Source: Larimichthys crocea
Taxonomy: Eukaryota; Chordata; Actinopteri; Sciaenidae
Assembly (NCBI RefSeq): GCF_000972845.2
Contig: NC_040013.1
Span: 1,602,642 to 1,666,641, forward strand
Direction: 5' to 3'
DNA length: 64,000 nt
The notes under the pieces were generated by a model that did no database searches, was not told the DNA's origin, and worked only from the letters and a program-made list of their open reading frames with translations. A program made the translations under genes and the position numbers. Within the stretch, counting starts at the first letter, position 1, and every line of letters begins with the position of its first letter. This document shows positions 21,701 to 33,524 of the stretch, piece by piece.

Positions 21701-22820
21701 CATTTTTTGCAATGATTCTGCATAACATATCAAACACCTGACATATATTTAAACAATTATGTATAATTATCCATATAAGTTGATAAAGAGACAATAATTA
21801 ATAGACTTAAATTAAAACAAAAACAACTTCTGCATCGTGTCCCGTAAAATCACTTCTTTGATGCATTGCAGTTTTCTTTAGAACATCTCATCTGCATCTC
21901 GATGCATGAATGTTAAAAATCAGAACTTTAAAATTAAAAAGTTAAAATATTAAGATCGCCAGATGAAACCAAACATTACAGAACTACAAATATGAGAATC
22001 TCGTCTACGTTTGAGCTGCAGAATAACGGCTGCCTTGAAAAGCTGCTGCTGTACGTACGGCTCTCATGAAACTGGAAGTAAAGAACCACACAATTCACGA
22101 GGTGTGGCAAATTAAATTTTAATATTTTGGCAACAGAAGGAACTAACTCGTACGTTTCAACCCCGGAGCTGGAGGAAATGTTTCACACCGACTCTGAAAC
22201 TTTTATTGTAACAATACGACGAGGAACAAACTGTTCAATGCAAAAACCAAAAAGAAGAACAGCTCACCTGCAAAAACTGAGCTCAAAACTGAATGTCAGT
22301 TTGATCAAACTTAGATTTAATCTTTAGTATCTGGGTGTGTGAAAACACGTTTGCACGTTGCATCTCTCAGTCGACGGCCGTTAAATAACTCCTTGAACAA
22401 ACCTTCACTTGTGGTTTAAGATTAAATTACACCCCCGGGCAAAGAAAGGTGCATGATAACGAACATTTGAACTGTGATTGAGGTTGAATGATTATTTGTT
22501 CATCACTGACTCAGCTCAGCGGGACACAATGTGACAGCATCGCCGTGATGTACGAGGTCTCAGCTTACAAATCCCTCCTTATTCTGCGCTGGCTCGGTTT
22601 CTTAAAGCCCACCTGACATTCAGCTCCTCCACGCCGAGCGAGGAGCAGGAAATAAAACTGAGAAGTGCACTTGTCTGCTGGGCTGACCTACTTCCTCGCT
22701 GCTACTTAATTATTCAAGAGCTTTGAAATGTTCTTCTGTATGTCCGCATGCAATCCGAGTGCCTCTGTTTGCCCCTCATGACAGCAGCTCGCACAGAGCT
22801 TCCATTTATGCATGAGAGGC
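18741..22820. other. Long ncor2 intron segment, nothing firmly recognised
   Basis: Contains an A13 run (19,020-19,033), AT-rich stretches near 20,460-20,490 and 21,660-21,830, and repeat-free complex DNA at about 20,880-21,150. The open frame across 20,657-21,151 has no splice context or recognisable protein. Confidence 0.45.
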
Positions 22821-22827
22821 TTTGAGT

Positions 22828-22828
<1 letters not shown>

Positions 22829-22900
<72 letters not shown>
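22829..22900. repeat. (GT)n microsatellite, about 32 units
   Basis: Uninterrupted GT run from about 22,833 to 22,896 preceded by GTGTGTGAGTGTG and followed by CGCGCGAG. Confidence 0.97.
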
Positions 22901-22902
<2 letters not shown>

Positions 22903-23400
22903 AGCACGTACTGCCAAACACTAATGCCCATACATGCTGCTGTTATTTGCACAGACAACACAGCAACCAAAACATCCCACCTGATTTGATACACAACGTT
23001 TTGAATTAAGCAATATTACATGAGACGGTGTGCTTCAACGCCGACAATAAAGCACACCCTCGAATGTAATACTGCGATTAAACAACAATTGCCAAATATT
23101 TTAATATTTTGGGTCTCAAAATAAAAAAAAATTTGCACACAAGCTCTGACTAATACCGAGAAATCAGTCACGGCTCTGTGTCTTTGTAATGATCTAGCAA
23201 CAGAGGCGATTTCTAACGTTTGTGGAGTTTCCCAAACGGAATAAAAATAAACTTTAAACCGCCTCGCTCGTTCTTGTTGTAGTAACGAAGATCTACTGTG
23301 TGAACGTGCTGAACAAAGATCACAACATGTTCTTTATCTCATGAAATATTCAGCTTCAGTCCAGATGAGTCCACCTTTAGTCTGTGCCTACTTTGAGCTC
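22901..23400. other. Intronic sequence, nothing recognised
   Basis: AT-rich intron with no named feature. Confidence 0.55.
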
Positions 23401-23401
23401 C

Positions 23402-23909
23402 GAGGTACACACCTGTATTAACGAGGCACACACACCCGTATTAACGAGGTACACACCTGTATTAACGAGGTACACACCCGTATTAACGAGGTACACACCT
23501 GTATTAACGAGGCACACACACCCGTATTAACGAGGTACACACACCCGTATTAACGAGGTACACACCCGTATTAACAAGGTACACACCTTTATTAACGAAG
23601 TACACACACCTTTATTAACGAGACACACACACCCGTATTAACGAGACACACACCCGTATTAACGAGACACACACACCCGTATTAACGAGACACACACACC
23701 CGTATTAACGAGGTACACACACCTTTATTAACAAGGTACACATGCCTTTATTAACAAGGTACACACGCCTTTATTAACGAGGTACACGCCTGTATTAACG
23801 AGGTACACGCCTGTATTAACGAGGTACACGTCTGTATTAACGAGGTACACACACCTTTATTAACAAGGTACACACCTGTATTAACGAGGTACACACCTGT
23901 ATTAACAAG
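23402..23909. repeat. Minisatellite, unit GAGGTACACACCTGTATTAAC
   Basis: About 23 tandem units of 19-25 bp (consensus CGAGGTACACACCTGTATTA; variants carry CCCGTATT, CTTTATT and GAGACACAC). Length changes come mainly from CA dinucleotide additions. Not a CRISPR: there are no unique spacers. Confidence 0.95.
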
Positions 23910-24713
23910 TGGGTCATAAAATCCAGAACATTCATTAAAGAAATTCAGATTACGACGACATTAAAGTTGACCTCTGCCAGTCTTATTTATTTACATGTTA
24001 CACACTATCAGGATGTGACAATGTGGAGATGGCAGAGTAACATTTAGTAGGAGTCAGGTGAGCCGTCATGTGTCTGAACGTCACAGCAGCAGTTTGATGT
24101 TTTGATGCTCTCTGTGGACTAATTTGCTCCAAACTGCACTGTCACGGTTCCAAGCTTGCACATGTCGGGACATCACAAACCTGTAATTACACTCTCCCAC
24201 TTAAGCCTTCATACCTTTCACCGATACACGCCGCTCAAATTTCCAAAGTAAGATCATCAAGCCTCGCGGCGTGAGCGCCCTTGGCTGCCCTCACCGATAC
24301 GCTCTCCAGAATGTGAAAAACAAACTATGCTGTAACACACATTCCTGCTAGGAACGGTAGGCTAATCACAGAGATAAATATAAACGCTACCCACAGCTGG
24401 AGCCTACACACAAACAAGAGTAATGTCCTGTCATCTGTGTTACGTAACAGAGTCAAGTGAATAACTTACCACAGAGCCATTTCTAATCTCTGCTAATCCG
24501 CTGTCTGCCTCTCGTTCGGTGCCTTTAAATATGGGTGGCTGGTTTTAATAGCAGGGCTGCACCCGGCGTCTTTACATCCAAAGCTTCTATTGAGGTTTTT
24601 GAAACGAAGCCCCGGGCGTCTGTCATCATATTTCATGACGTCATTGCCCACATCATCAAAGAAGAGAAAATAAATCCTCGATTTGAATACAGTGATTCAT
24701 CGGATTAATTCAA
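23910..24713. other. Intronic, repeat-free complex sequence
   Basis: 24,090-24,560 is balanced-composition DNA with TGTAATTACACTC, CTAATCACAGAGATAAATAT and similar motifs and no repeat signature. It is a weak candidate for conserved noncoding sequence. Confidence 0.3.
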
Positions 24714-24957
24714 GCAGCAACCTCCTCCTGTGGCTGTGAAGTGAAGCCAACACAGGAAGTGCAGTTCCTCTAACGTCCACTTGAGGCTGGCTCCATAAGT
24801 AAGTCAGTCTCCATAAGTCCCCATGTCCAAATGTTTTTGTAACAGGCTGTAAACATGTTTATTTCTGCTGTGAAGTTTGGACATGGGGACTTATGGAGAC
24901 TGACTCACTTCTGGAACCAGCCTCAAGTGGACGTTAGAGGAACTTGCCGCTTGGTTT
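24714..24957. mobile_element. Fold-back MITE copy 2 (near-perfect palindrome)
   Basis: The left arm GTTCCTCTAACGTCCACTTG...GTCTCCATAAGTCCCCATGT (about 24,764-24,829) is mirrored by TTGGACATGGGGACTTATGG...CAAGTGGACGTTAGAGGAAC (about 24,876-24,943). About 66-bp arms surround a spacer holding GTAAACATGTTTATTTCTGC. Same family as copies at 7.2, 44.1 and 53.5 kb. Confidence 0.85.
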
Positions 24958-26030
24958 AAAACACAAACAAACGTGATAAATGAAGCTTCAGTCTCTTCCG
25001 TACAGCCTGATTTAATATCAACTCTGTTTCACAGCCATGGAAATAAAAATAGAAAAAGCTCATGAATAATAAATGACTTTAACTTTTAATTAATTTCTAA
25101 CACACAAAAACAACAACAAGCAATATATGAGGCTTTTAAATATGAATTTTACAGATCAGCACAATAAAAAGGCTGCAAGTAACTCATAACTCAACAGTTT
25201 TATTATTATTTTCTTAGGTTTATTAATAAGTAAGTAGGATACGGAGCTTAAACATCAAGGTTTGATCGTGTTCTGGTGTCTTAACGTCGCAGCAGGAGAT
25301 TATCCAACTTTTCAGGCCTCCAAAACACATTTCCATCAGTGTTAAACGATCACAGGACTAGATTTACTGATTGCCGTCAGGATGTAAATTGAAATACGAC
25401 AAATAAATAAAACTTCCTCAAACGCTGTGACTGACTGTTTGGTCAAATTCCAGTGAAGCGCGGCAGCTCAATGACTATTTAAATAGGTCATAAGTGGTGA
25501 AAGCTCGAGGGTGTTGTGTAATCGTAGGTTCGCAGAGGCGTGTCAACAATATTTATGAGGGACTGCCTGACGTTTCCAAAGAAGAGGAAGAAGAAAAGTC
25601 TAACGAGAAACTAACTTCACCTGCCTGAGCGACAACAAAAACACAGGAGCGCACAGGTAGCAGGTTCACTCCTCTCAAATGAATGGACACACCTGCGTTG
25701 GATTTGTCTGGATGTACCCAATTATACCTTATTCATATAAAGAACATTTATTCATTTAGCATTTAAACTGTCTTCTCATGTGACTAAGTAAACTAAACAC
25801 AGGAGCGCACAGGTAGCAGGTTCACACAGTTATCGCCACATCAGCTGGCACAGCTTCAGGTATCAGTGCGCGCCTCTATCACAAAATTACACTGTAAGTG
25901 CTGCTTGATAACAAGAGTTGGCAGAACATCCAAACAGAAGGCTAATGGGATAGTGGTAGTCTAAATATGAAGTGTTTTATTACAACGTGGCAAGAAAAAA
26001 AAAAGGAGAGAACCCACAGATAAACATAAT
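24958..26030. other. Intronic sequence, nothing recognised
   Basis: AT-rich. A direct repeat of ACACAGGAGCGCACAGGTAG plus CAGGTTCAC occurs at about 25,640 and 25,798. No other feature. Confidence 0.55.
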
Positions 26031-26039
26031 ACATCATAC

Positions 26040-26510
26040 GTGTGGGTAGAGCTGCACAGTACCCTGCGGTGTCAAATCGTAACGGTTCCTACTATACTAG
26101 AAATTCTACAGGACGGTCCTACCATGGATTACTATACTAACGGTGCTTCGATAGAAACAAGCTTCAACCTAAAGTTCTGTCTGGCCCAGACACGCATGGC
26201 TTACAGTCACAAACACGAGACGACACACTCGCCATGGCAGAAGCACCGGACCCGAGCACCGAGTCTGCCGCGTCGTCGTCGTCAGTGGCAACCACTAATT
26301 TGTTTCAGTCTAATTCTACTTCACCAGTATTACGTTTATCATGCACCAAACAACATTATAAGTCATTAATAAGTATTTATAACGTGTACAAATACATTGC
26401 AGTTCGAAAAAATAATAATAGGCCGCAGTATCGCGATAATACCCGGAACAGTGATATTTTGTCTGGTACAGTATCGTGGTTACGCATTTTGGTATCGTGA
26501 CAACTCAATG
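26040..26510. mobile_element. Possible hAT-type fragment
   Basis: The block has CACAGTACCCTGCGGTGTCA at the left and GGTACAGTATCGTGGTTACG...GGTATCGTGAC at the right. A short plus-strand frame from 26,234 begins MAEAPDPSTESAASSSS, a style seen at the start of ZBED/hAT transposase ORFs. No zinc finger or transposase core is present, so assignment is tentative. Confidence 0.3.
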
Positions 26511-26559
26511 ATCAACTTAATCCAAGTTATGCCATAATTAAAATGTTTAAAGTCACAGT

Positions 26560-26700
26560 TAAGAGTGAAACCAGCCTGGGGTTCAATCAGGAATCATGTT
26601 TTATTTCTCCGATTAACGTCTTTATCGAGGCCGGCGCTCGCTCACTCTCATTCACTGCCTATGTCGCTCAACCATCGGGCGCAAACCAAAGATTTAGGAG
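26560..26700 (-). repeat. Inverted copy of the GTGAATGAGAGTGAGCGAGC repeat
   Basis: Plus strand reads GAGGCCGGCGCTCGCTCACT and CTCATTCACTGCCTATGTCG, the complement of the blocks near 9,220-9,270. Confidence 0.6.
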
Positions 26701-27669
26701 CCGCTTCATGAAATAAATAAGCATCGAGTATCGGAGAGTTTAGATTTAGACGTTTCAGTCTGATCGTGTTGAGGTTTAATATGTAAGATGTACAGAATAG
26801 TTTATTATGACATGATACATTAAAGACTAATTTCACGGAGAACAAACTAAACCATCACACGGTTATATTCATGTTGGTTTGTCGAGGATGGATTTTATTT
26901 TAGATTTGAATTTTTGCAGGAAAATGCTGCAATTAGTTTAAAAAAAAAAAAAGAAGCGTGACTGTGATCTGACTTTGAATTTAATTAACGCGAGCAGCCT
27001 CACAAATTCCTGGACGGACAGATGAATCCTTCGAGGCCTTTTGAGCTCTGCAGAGCGACAGACGCAGAATCAGTCTGACCTCCAGACCCCATTAACCCCT
27101 TTAAGGCCTGCTGCCCTCGACACGCCCAACCCCCCGCTCCCTTTGATGGCTGCAGCCTAAATATGAAAGTGCATTAAAATCATGAGACTGACAGCTACTT
27201 TCCTGTGGGGTTTTCTTTCCCCCCATTTGGCAAATCCAGAAAATGTTACAACTGCTCAGCTTCAGCGCCGGCGCAGCCACTGGATCTGAGGTGGCACTGT
27301 GTCCGGCTCAGTGGCACTCTGATTATGAGTAATCTGAGGCACTGCAACACACCAGCTGTGCCCGATCATAATATTCTTACCACACTGACTCAAGGATAAC
27401 ATTCTCCACACACGAAACCTACCAGGTGCAGTCCACTAGCGAGCGAGAAATGCTAGACAGCTGCTGTTACTCATTCAGCGAGAGAGAAACTGGGCGGGAG
27501 GAGGGAATGCGCCTGGGAGGCAGTTTCACGGTGACTGCTTCATATTTCCCTCTTTGGTTTCTGCGTGTTAACTTAAGGGTTCATAAAGTACGCCGCAACA
27601 TACCGAACGTCGTGTCGCTTCCCTGTAATCGTTCTTTCGCCGGCACAAATATAAAATTAAGTTGGAGAC
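26701..27669. other. Intronic sequence, nothing firmly recognised
   Basis: A12 run at 26,940-26,952. 27,000-27,430 is repeat-free complex sequence. No exon recognised. Confidence 0.5.
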
Positions 27670-27703
27670 GCGTTCAAAGGTGAGGAAGCTCACCTTTGAA
27701 CGC
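27670..27703. promoter_or_regulatory. Perfect 15-bp inverted repeat with TCF/LEF-like cores
   Basis: GCGTTCAAAGGTGAG (27,670-27,684), a 4-nt loop GAAG, then CTCACCTTTGAACGC (27,689-27,703). Each arm holds TTCAAAGG, close to the TCF/LEF (A/T)(A/T)CAAAGG core, and AGGTGA, near a nuclear-receptor half-site. It is either a cruciform-capable regulatory site or an RNA hairpin; binding is inference. Confidence 0.4.
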
Positions 27704-30700
27704 TTGGATGTGGATTATGTGTGGAGATTACAAGGCTGAGGGAGATGTTGACTTATGATTTAAAGTGGAATCCAGCCGTTTAATTAATATCCAGGTAGAA
27801 AACAAAGATGAGTATTTATGTGTCTTCCATTCATAAATACCATAACATAAACTAGTAGCTGTGTACGCTGTCGTGGCGACGCAGCTCGAGTCTTTTCACG
27901 ACTTGCTGATCAATTTAAATAATAAAGATCGACGTGTTTTGTACAGTGTGTTTTTTAAAAGAAGAGGCTGATCTAGAAAATATACTTCAATTATTCCGGT
28001 TACAGATTTCAAGGGTGTGATTTTAGTCTTTGGAAAATCAGAATTATAATGCATTGATTTGTTTCGTATGCTACACTGTGGACGTATAAAAATCACGTGA
28101 ACTAGTGAGCATTTTGTTTGTTTTTGTAGTTTCATCTCTTATATCGGGCGTTCTGCCTTTAAAATGGACTAAACACCATTGTGGCGAACTTTAATTTAAT
28201 TTAGAAAAAAAAAGGTTTGTCTTCTTTGCTTCTGCTAAGACAGACTCTTAACTCACCACAACTTTGTTGACTGAAGGTGACGGAAACCGTCGGCGTGGCA
28301 GAGTCTTTGCAGTTTTAAAATCACTGAATCCCAAACTGTGAGATCAATAATTGGATTAAATGACAGAGCACTGGGTTCTTAAAATGATAGTGAACTCCAA
28401 TAACACGTCGTGTTAATACTACTGGATATTCTTGGCGAAGGTCGTCGTCATTTTGACCATTTGAATGTCACGTAATTCACACGCAACAATGTCAATATCG
28501 TCTTCATGAGCGTCTTCGTAGTCTCTCCCCTGACATGCATCACATTTGTCGCCTATATCGCCACAAAGCCGAGATATCGCAAACTATCAGCGCAGAGCGG
28601 TGTTTGAGGTTTCTTTCGAAAGTCTGATAATTGTGCCGTAGTTGATAAACGAGGTGACGATTAACGAGGCAGAGGAATGAGTAATCCTGATGTTGTTCAT
28701 CGGCAGGGGAGGCGAGGAGGTTGAAGAGTGTCAAAGTTAATCCTTTCCTCTCTGTGCTCTAACAAATGCGTGACGCGAGTTTGGTGAATTATCGTGATAA
28801 TTAAGGCTTCTCGTTATGATTAAATAATTAAAATAACGACATACGGTGACCTCCGGTTCCAGCCCTGAAGGGTGACGTTTATTTGTGAATTTTAGTGGAA
28901 ATCTTTTGTGATTCGCGGATGATGCAACGTGATTTTTCTTCCCACAAGAATTCAGTGTGAGGATTCATCTTTCACAGACAACAATAATATAAAAAAAACA
29001 CAGCGAGAACTCTTACTCTTCTTTTCAGTTTCATAACTGTGTTGTGTTTCATAACACAGAGCAGAAATTGAACTAGCAGTGAAACGGTCTCCCTGAGGCT
29101 CCACGCTGAGCACAGGATTATCTTTGCCCCCATTACCCTTTTGGGAAAGGGAGAGATATCTCCTCACTCTGCTTTAACTCTTTACAAACCACACACACAC
29201 CGCCCAGCTGACGCTGTACTCAAGTCAGCAGTGTCTCAACATCATGGATCATTAGCAGACTTTGTTTCTGGACACACCAATCATCTCCAGGCACAATACC
29301 TGAAAACATCATGACGACGTGTCCACGCCACAAACTACACAAACTGCTGGAGCACCCAGACTCTGGGGCAAATATTTGGTTTCTTAGGTCACATTTTAAA
29401 ATCATCATTTCATTTATTTACTGTCACTTATTCAGGGAAAGTCTGTGTACGCAGCGCCAAGACCACGACAGTAAACATGATGCAGCAGAGGAGTCATCAA
29501 CCTGACGGGTAAATGTTACTTCTGATGCGTGATACTAATCTTTAATGGCGGCAATCCGGTTCTGTCTCTGCGTCTTCATCAGGAAAGCGTCACCATTAAA
29601 ACATTTTTATGATAAAGTGATGAACCTGCCGAGAGTTATCACCCGAATCTGCAGCTCCGCTCTGATTTATGAAGCTTTACGGCAAGTTTCAGCTCGTTGT
29701 CTGGCTGTCAAACACTAAAAATCGCTGTTCGCTTCACCTTTACTGCTCAGAGTGTCGCGTCTGCTCGCCGTCGTCGGTTGAAAACATGTAAAAACACAGT
29801 TTACACAACCTGCTCGGCTGTTCGCAGGCTGCTGGACAAACCTGGATAACTGGACTAAGATGAGAGTAAGATTGTCTGACAATCATTGTCAGCGTGGATG
29901 TTTACCTGACACCACGTCAGAAACGCCATCACCATGGAGACGCTGAGAAGATGCACCATGCCGTCCGTGACGTGGTTAACAGACACACCGACAAGTAGAC
30001 ACAGGTTAGCAGCACAAAGTTAACGTGTGATGTTCCACAGCCAATCACAAGCCTTATTAGATGCTGCGAGCTTATTGGCTCACTCAGATTTGCCAATTTG
30101 GTACCGAATAACAAGGAATTAATTATAAAAGCAATAAAAGTATTAAAGTTTGGTACAATTGCAGCTAAAGAGTCAGATATTTACCAAGACGCCAAACATT
30201 GACTCCATCAGCACGCCTCCATATAGATCTCCATATTTTCTGCATGTGACACCGTGACGGAGTAGCAGTAGCTCACGTTATTGCCTCAGGCTTCAGGAAA
30301 TTGTAACTGCTCCACAATAAGCAGATTATGATAGTTGGCTTTAACTGTGTAGCAGCAACAGGAAGTGACACGGCTGCAGGGTTTTCTCGCGGCGTCACCT
30401 GCTTTTATGAAATGAAAGTTTTTTTTTTTTAAAAGGGAGCGTGCAGGTTTCACATGTTTCCAAACTGCGTAAGTGTTTTGTATGTTTAATGAGCGTGGCT
30501 CGTGTTTATAGGTCATCAACCACTAAGTGGATCAGCAGATGCGACGACGCTTTAAGATCATGGCTTACCGCATCGGCTAAACCATTTCCTGGGGGAAACC
30601 CTGGCTTACATAATCAAGAAAGGGGACAGTTCAACCAGAGAAAACACACGCGAGTGTGTGTACCTAAGCACAGAGTTAACTTTAGCAACACAACTCTGAC

Positions 30701-30786
30701 AGCGGGCTTTGATTGACTGATTACAGATCGACGAGTGCTCGGTGAAGATAACAGAGGACGTCACAGTCAGACAAAAGGAGACTGAT
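27704..30786. other. Long ncor2 intron segment, nothing firmly recognised
   Basis: AT-rich intron with short A/T runs. 28,480-28,830 and 29,640-30,120 are repeat-free. No exon, SINE or MITE signature identified. Confidence 0.45.
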
Positions 30787-32030
30787 CAACACCCAAACAT
30801 TAAATATTCTATTAATATAGACTGCTGTTCTTTGGAATGATGCATGCAACATGCAGCCCAGCGCGAAGTTTTTTATGTTTAAATGGGAATAAAAACTATT
30901 TAAATTGTTACAAACAAACAAAACAGTCACAATATTGTGACTTTCATTCATTTTCTACAGTCTACCTTGATTGCATATAGTTTTTTATGTCTATTTCTTA
31001 TTAAAAAGAATTAAAAATAAACAATTATTTGTGTATTTGCACAGGTTTAATTTGTCTTAAAATGTATCTTTATAGGTCTAATCTTAATGCATGTTTGGTT
31101 CTAGTTTACTAGACTAAAACTATTTAAGTTACAAACAAACAAGACGGGACACAAATCCACAATTTCACACTCAGCTGCGCCGTTTCCTGGACATGATGAC
31201 TATTATTTTCTACTAACGTTCTTAATGTCCGTTTTCATATTTCCATAAACATATATTTGCATTTTTGATAGTTTCCTATTTGAATCTTTGCACCGGTCCA
31301 ATTTTAATGCTTAAGGTTTACTGTCTCATGCTGCTACTGGACGCCTGAATCTCCCCTATGGATTAATAAAGTATTCCTCTATCTATCGACACCCAAACAT
31401 TAAATATTCTATTAATATAGACTGCTGTTCTTTAGATGCATGCAACATGCAGCCCAGCGTTATTTAATCCAATTTAACTGAAGTTTTTTTATGTTTAAAT
31501 GGGAATAAAAACTATTTAAATTGTTACAAACTAACAAAACAGTCACAATACTGTGACTTTCATTCATTTTCTACAGTCTAACTTGAATGCATATAGTTTT
31601 TATGTCTATTTCTTATTAAAAAGAATTTAATAAGTTATCTATTTGTATATTTGCACAGGTTTAATTTGTCTTAAAATGTATCTTTATAGGTCTAATCTTA
31701 ATGCATGTTTGGTTCTAGTTTACTAGACTAAAACTATTTAAAGTTACAAACAAACAAGACGGGACACAAATCCACAATTTCACACTCAGCTGCACCGTTT
31801 CCTGGACATGATGACTTTTATTTTCTACAATCTAACGTTCTTAATGTCCGTTTTTTTATATTTCTATAAACATATATTTGCTTTTTTGATAGTTTCCTAT
31901 TTCAATCTTTGCACCGGTCCAATTTTAAAGCACGTTTACTGTCTCATGCTGCTACTGGACGCCTGAATCTCCCCTATGGATCAATAAAGTATTCCTCTAT
32001 CTATCAACAACTAAACATTAAATATTATTC
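30787..32030. repeat. Tandem duplication of a ~600-bp unit
   Basis: CACCCAAACATTAAATATTC at about 30,789 recurs at about 31,389 and, partly, at about 32,008. The two full units are 600 and about 618 bp and highly similar throughout (GTTACAAACAAACAAGACGG, CACTCAGCTGC, CGCCTGAATCTCCCCTATGG). Each ends ATTAATAAAGTATTCCTCTA or close variant then TCTATC, a LINE-tail-like sequence. Confidence 0.9.
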
Positions 32031-32122
32031 ACTATTCCTTGACACATGTACACACACCTCAGCATCTTTGACTCTAATTAGTAATAGTACTGTTTATTCT
32101 GCAGTTTCATAATAATCTAAAC

Positions 32123-32124
<2 letters not shown>

Positions 32125-32171
<47 letters not shown>
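32125..32171. repeat. (TTA)n microsatellite
   Basis: About 15 uninterrupted TTA units. Confidence 0.97.
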
Positions 32172-32172
<1 letters not shown>

Positions 32173-33138
32173 GATGTGTAGCCAGATGTGTGACAGCTGA
32201 GTGTGTCTGGTCGCTCGTCCTGTCGGTGGTTGCACAGATTGAGCAACTTTCCACAACAATACGAGCCTGTTGTTGTTGTTGTGTTTGCATGAGTGACGAT
32301 GACACAGATGCTGTTTTAAAAAAGTTTAAAACTTAAACAATAAGACTCGGCTACAAGTGGATAACCATGACTGTGAAGTCTTGAAGATAAGCACAGACAG
32401 ATGGGAGCAACAAAAGCAACATTTAAACTCTGAATTAACAGTTTAAGAGGAGCAACAATCTGAGAGCAACATTGACTTGTGTCACACACACACACACACA
32501 TAAATAAATAAGCGTATCATCAACCTGGCAACAAACAAAAGCAACGAGTTGCCGGCTAACGTTTAACCCCAGCTATCATTGTTTACTTCGTAGCGTAGCC
32601 AAGTTAGCGCAGTTAGCCACACATAGCAACGACATTTGTTGTTATTAACGCTCTGACATGGTTAACAAACAGCTGGTGTGTGTGAGCAGTGTTAAGGGAC
32701 GTTAATTAATTAATTAATTAAGCTCGGGAGTGAGCTCTGACAGCTAACTTAGCTGGCTAGCGCCGTTAGCTGCTACCTAGCCTAGCCTAGCCTAGCCTAG
32801 CCATGTAGCACGTGTTCCTGATTTTATTAAAATAATTAACCAGCAGCCGACAGACAGCTAACTAACCAGTGCGGGGGTCGGTGCTGTGGGTAACCAGCTA
32901 ACCCAGTCAGCTGTCTGCGGGTTATATTTGTATCACGTTTAGCTGTAAACATCGAAATATGAAAAAATAAAAATAAAAAAAAGGTCAATACGGCTCCAAA
33001 GAATAGCCGGACCCCGTCGGCCAACAACAAGAACAGACAGACCTCCCCTCCCTGCACCTCCTCCTCCACCTCCTCCACCTCCTCCTCTACACACACACAC
33101 ATACACACACACAAGCCAAGCTATGGAAGCTAACTAAC
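32172..33138. other. Promoter-proximal ncor2 intron, with short repeats
   Basis: Contains (CA)8 at about 32,483-32,500, TTAATTAATTAATTAATTAA at about 32,702-32,721, a CCTAG pentamer run at about 32,773-32,802, and CTCCTCCACCTCCTCC at about 33,057-33,085. Several TTAGC/GTTAGC motifs. No exon supported. Confidence 0.6.
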
Positions 33139-33430
33139 CTTAGCGGCGGGGCAACGGAGAGCATTCGGCGGTGTTATCGTCCCAATCCTCCCCGGCACGG
33201 TCCGCTCCGGTTCCCGCTTCTTTTAAACAGCTTCTCGCTTCGATTGAATTAATCCGAATGAACGAGTGGCTTTCATTTGTTCCGCTGGCTGGGTCTTTTT
33301 TCCTCTTCTCTCTCTAGCTACGTCGTGCCTGTTCCTGCACAGCTCCACAGTGTCTATAGCGCTAACGTTACTCCCCTAAAGCCGCCGCTCGCTGCTGCCG
33401 CTCAGACCGGAGCGGCGCTGAACCGCCTCT
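33139..33430 (-). promoter_or_regulatory. ncor2: Putative ncor2 first noncoding exon and CpG-rich promoter
   Basis: This roughly 290-bp block is much richer in G+C and CpG (GGCGGTG, CCGCCGCT, GAGCGGCG motifs) than its AT-rich flanks. On the minus strand it ends in AAG|gttagt at 33,139/33,138, a good splice donor. It is the only such block upstream of the ncor2 start codon on this strand. No TATA box was seen, which fits a broad CpG promoter. The transcription start is not defined by sequence; a (CT)n tract at about 33,428-33,450 bounds the block. Confidence 0.45.
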
Positions 33431-33524
33431 CTCTCTCTCTCTCTCTCTCAATAGGTCCGCATGCTCTCTCGCCCCTCCTCTTTACTCAAGGACTACACTT
33501 TCTTTTCCCCACAACAAAAATATC

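Larger units (their letters stand above)
1..33430 (-). other. ncor2: ncor2 (SMRT) transcription unit, 5' part; continues beyond left edge
   Basis: Nuclear receptor corepressor 2 is a nuclear scaffold that bridges unliganded nuclear receptors and other repressors to HDAC3/TBL1 complexes. The unit is inferred from three minus-strand coding exons (12,969-13,073; 12,221-12,336; about 4,102-4,283) that join in frame. They encode a protein start homologous to vertebrate NCOR2: an MSS... start, PLQLQRAHT, EVGLVDYHPHH, RRRPSLLSEFQPGNER and ESLMRQSS in order. A noncoding first exon about 20 kb upstream is inferred from a GC-rich block ending in AAG|gttagt. Introns are about 20 kb, 632 bp and 7.9 kb. 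The domains that recruit GPS2/TBL1, the SANT domains and the receptor-interaction motifs would lie beyond the left edge. NCOR1 is the alternative paralogue, but PHHARDYSTHL and the LPEPSGQSEVE/SKRPRL-type segment match NCOR2 better. Confidence 0.85.

Noticed and set aside
23402..23909. Regular short repeats resembling a CRISPR array
   Set aside because: Units are contiguous with no unique spacers, and the setting is a vertebrate intron; it is a minisatellite.
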